Positions 14,703-15,028 of a stretch of DNA of 15,028 bases are shown here, piece after piece. How positions within the stretch are numbered: position 1 is the first letter of the stretch; every line of letters starts with the position of its first letter. The notes under the pieces were generated by a model, which saw only the letters and a program-made list of their open reading frames with translations, was not told the origin of the DNA and did no database searches. The DNA comes from Planctomycetaceae bacterium (GTDB lineage Bacteria > Planctomycetota > Planctomycetia > Planctomycetales > Planctomycetaceae). The DNA lies in contig JAGQQQ010000072.1 in assembly GCA_020426125.1 (NCBI GenBank), positions 1 to 15,028 on the forward strand, given 5' to 3'. Made by a program: the position numbers and the translations under genes.

Positions 14703-15028
14703 ATGATCATGCCGTTGTTTCTTCGGTCCCCGTTACCTGGGAATCGGTGTTTTGCAATCGTAATCACACTGACGCTTGCGGTTCCGGGTGCCCTTTTCGC
14801 CGACGCCGCCCATCCAAATCTTGTCTTTATACTGGTCGATGACCTCGGCAAGGAATGGATCTCCTGCTACGGCGCCGAAGGGATCACCACTCCGCACATT
14901 GACGAACTCGCGAAGACGGGACTGCGCTTCGATAATGTCTACTCGATGCCGCAGTGCACCCCCACGCGTGCGACGTTGCTCACGGGGCAGTACCCGTTTC
15001 GGCATGGCTGGGTGAACCACTGGGACGT
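14703..15028 (+). CDS. Secreted type I sulfatase (5' part; cut by window edge)
   Basis: Only the first 108 residues are present. A signal peptide (about residues 1-34, hydrophobic FAIVITLTLAVPGALFA) is followed by HPNLVFILVDDLG, the N-terminal sulfatase strand whose Asp46 and Asp47 bind calcium. After the TTPHIDELAKTGLRF segment comes the modification motif CTPTRATLLTG. Cys85 should be converted to formylglycine by a formylglycine-generating enzyme, forming the active site of type I sulfatases. The threonine variant CxPTR is accepted in this family. It would hydrolyse a sulfate ester on a polysaccharide in the periplasm or outside the cell; the substrate cannot be told from this part. ATG codons at 14703 and 14709 are both in frame; 14703 is used. 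It lies just downstream of the deacetylase on the same strand. Confidence 0.93.
   Translation, partial: MIMPLFLRSPLPGNRCFAIVITLTLAVPGALFADAAHPNLVFILVDDLGKEWISCYGAEGITTPHIDELAKTGLRFDNVYSMPQCTPTRATLLTGQYPFRHGWVNHWD

Overview
The window looks like chromosomal DNA of a planctomycete (Planctomycetota). The evidence is a very large protein whose N-terminus carries the LERLEDRTLLT-type motif typical of planctomycete exported proteins, followed by GEVED, Asp-box propeller, Calx-beta and FG-GAP modules. A secreted PIG-L-type deacetylase followed by a secreted sulfatase, and the scarcity of clear Shine-Dalgarno sites, also fit. Genus and species cannot be fixed from the sequence alone.

Layout. (1) 1-2658, minus strand: a small two-TM protein of unknown function (2658-2311), then, 44 bases on, a membrane-bound sensor histidine kinase. 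The kinase has a MASE3-like membrane domain, three PAS domains and the HisKA H-box, and it runs off the left edge before its ATPase domain. (2) 2659-3280: a non-coding divergent region with two opposed arrays of CGGAT-containing ~10-mers. (3) 3281-5518, plus strand: a glycogen debranching enzyme of the GlgX type with its catalytic triad intact. (4) 5519-6106: non-coding, with two compound inverted repeats. (5) 6107-12388, plus strand: a 2093-residue exported multidomain protein, closed by a strong intrinsic terminator. (6) 12571-13029, plus strand: MoaE, the large subunit of molybdopterin synthase. (7) 13529-13107, minus strand: a single-pass membrane protein with a cysteine-rich tail containing four hexapeptide repeats, convergent with moaE. 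(8) 13750-15028, plus strand: a probable two-gene unit of a secreted PIG-L deacetylase and a secreted sulfatase, the latter cut by the right edge.

The genes do not form one pathway. Kinase plus small membrane protein, and deacetylase plus sulfatase, are the two likely co-transcribed pairs; glgX, the giant protein and moaE look like separate transcription units. I see no tRNA, rRNA, CRISPR array, insertion sequence or phage gene. The least explained items are the CGGAT decamer arrays upstream of glgX, the structured leader of the giant gene, an FCCH-like module inserted in its propeller, and the hexapeptide cysteine-repeat protein.
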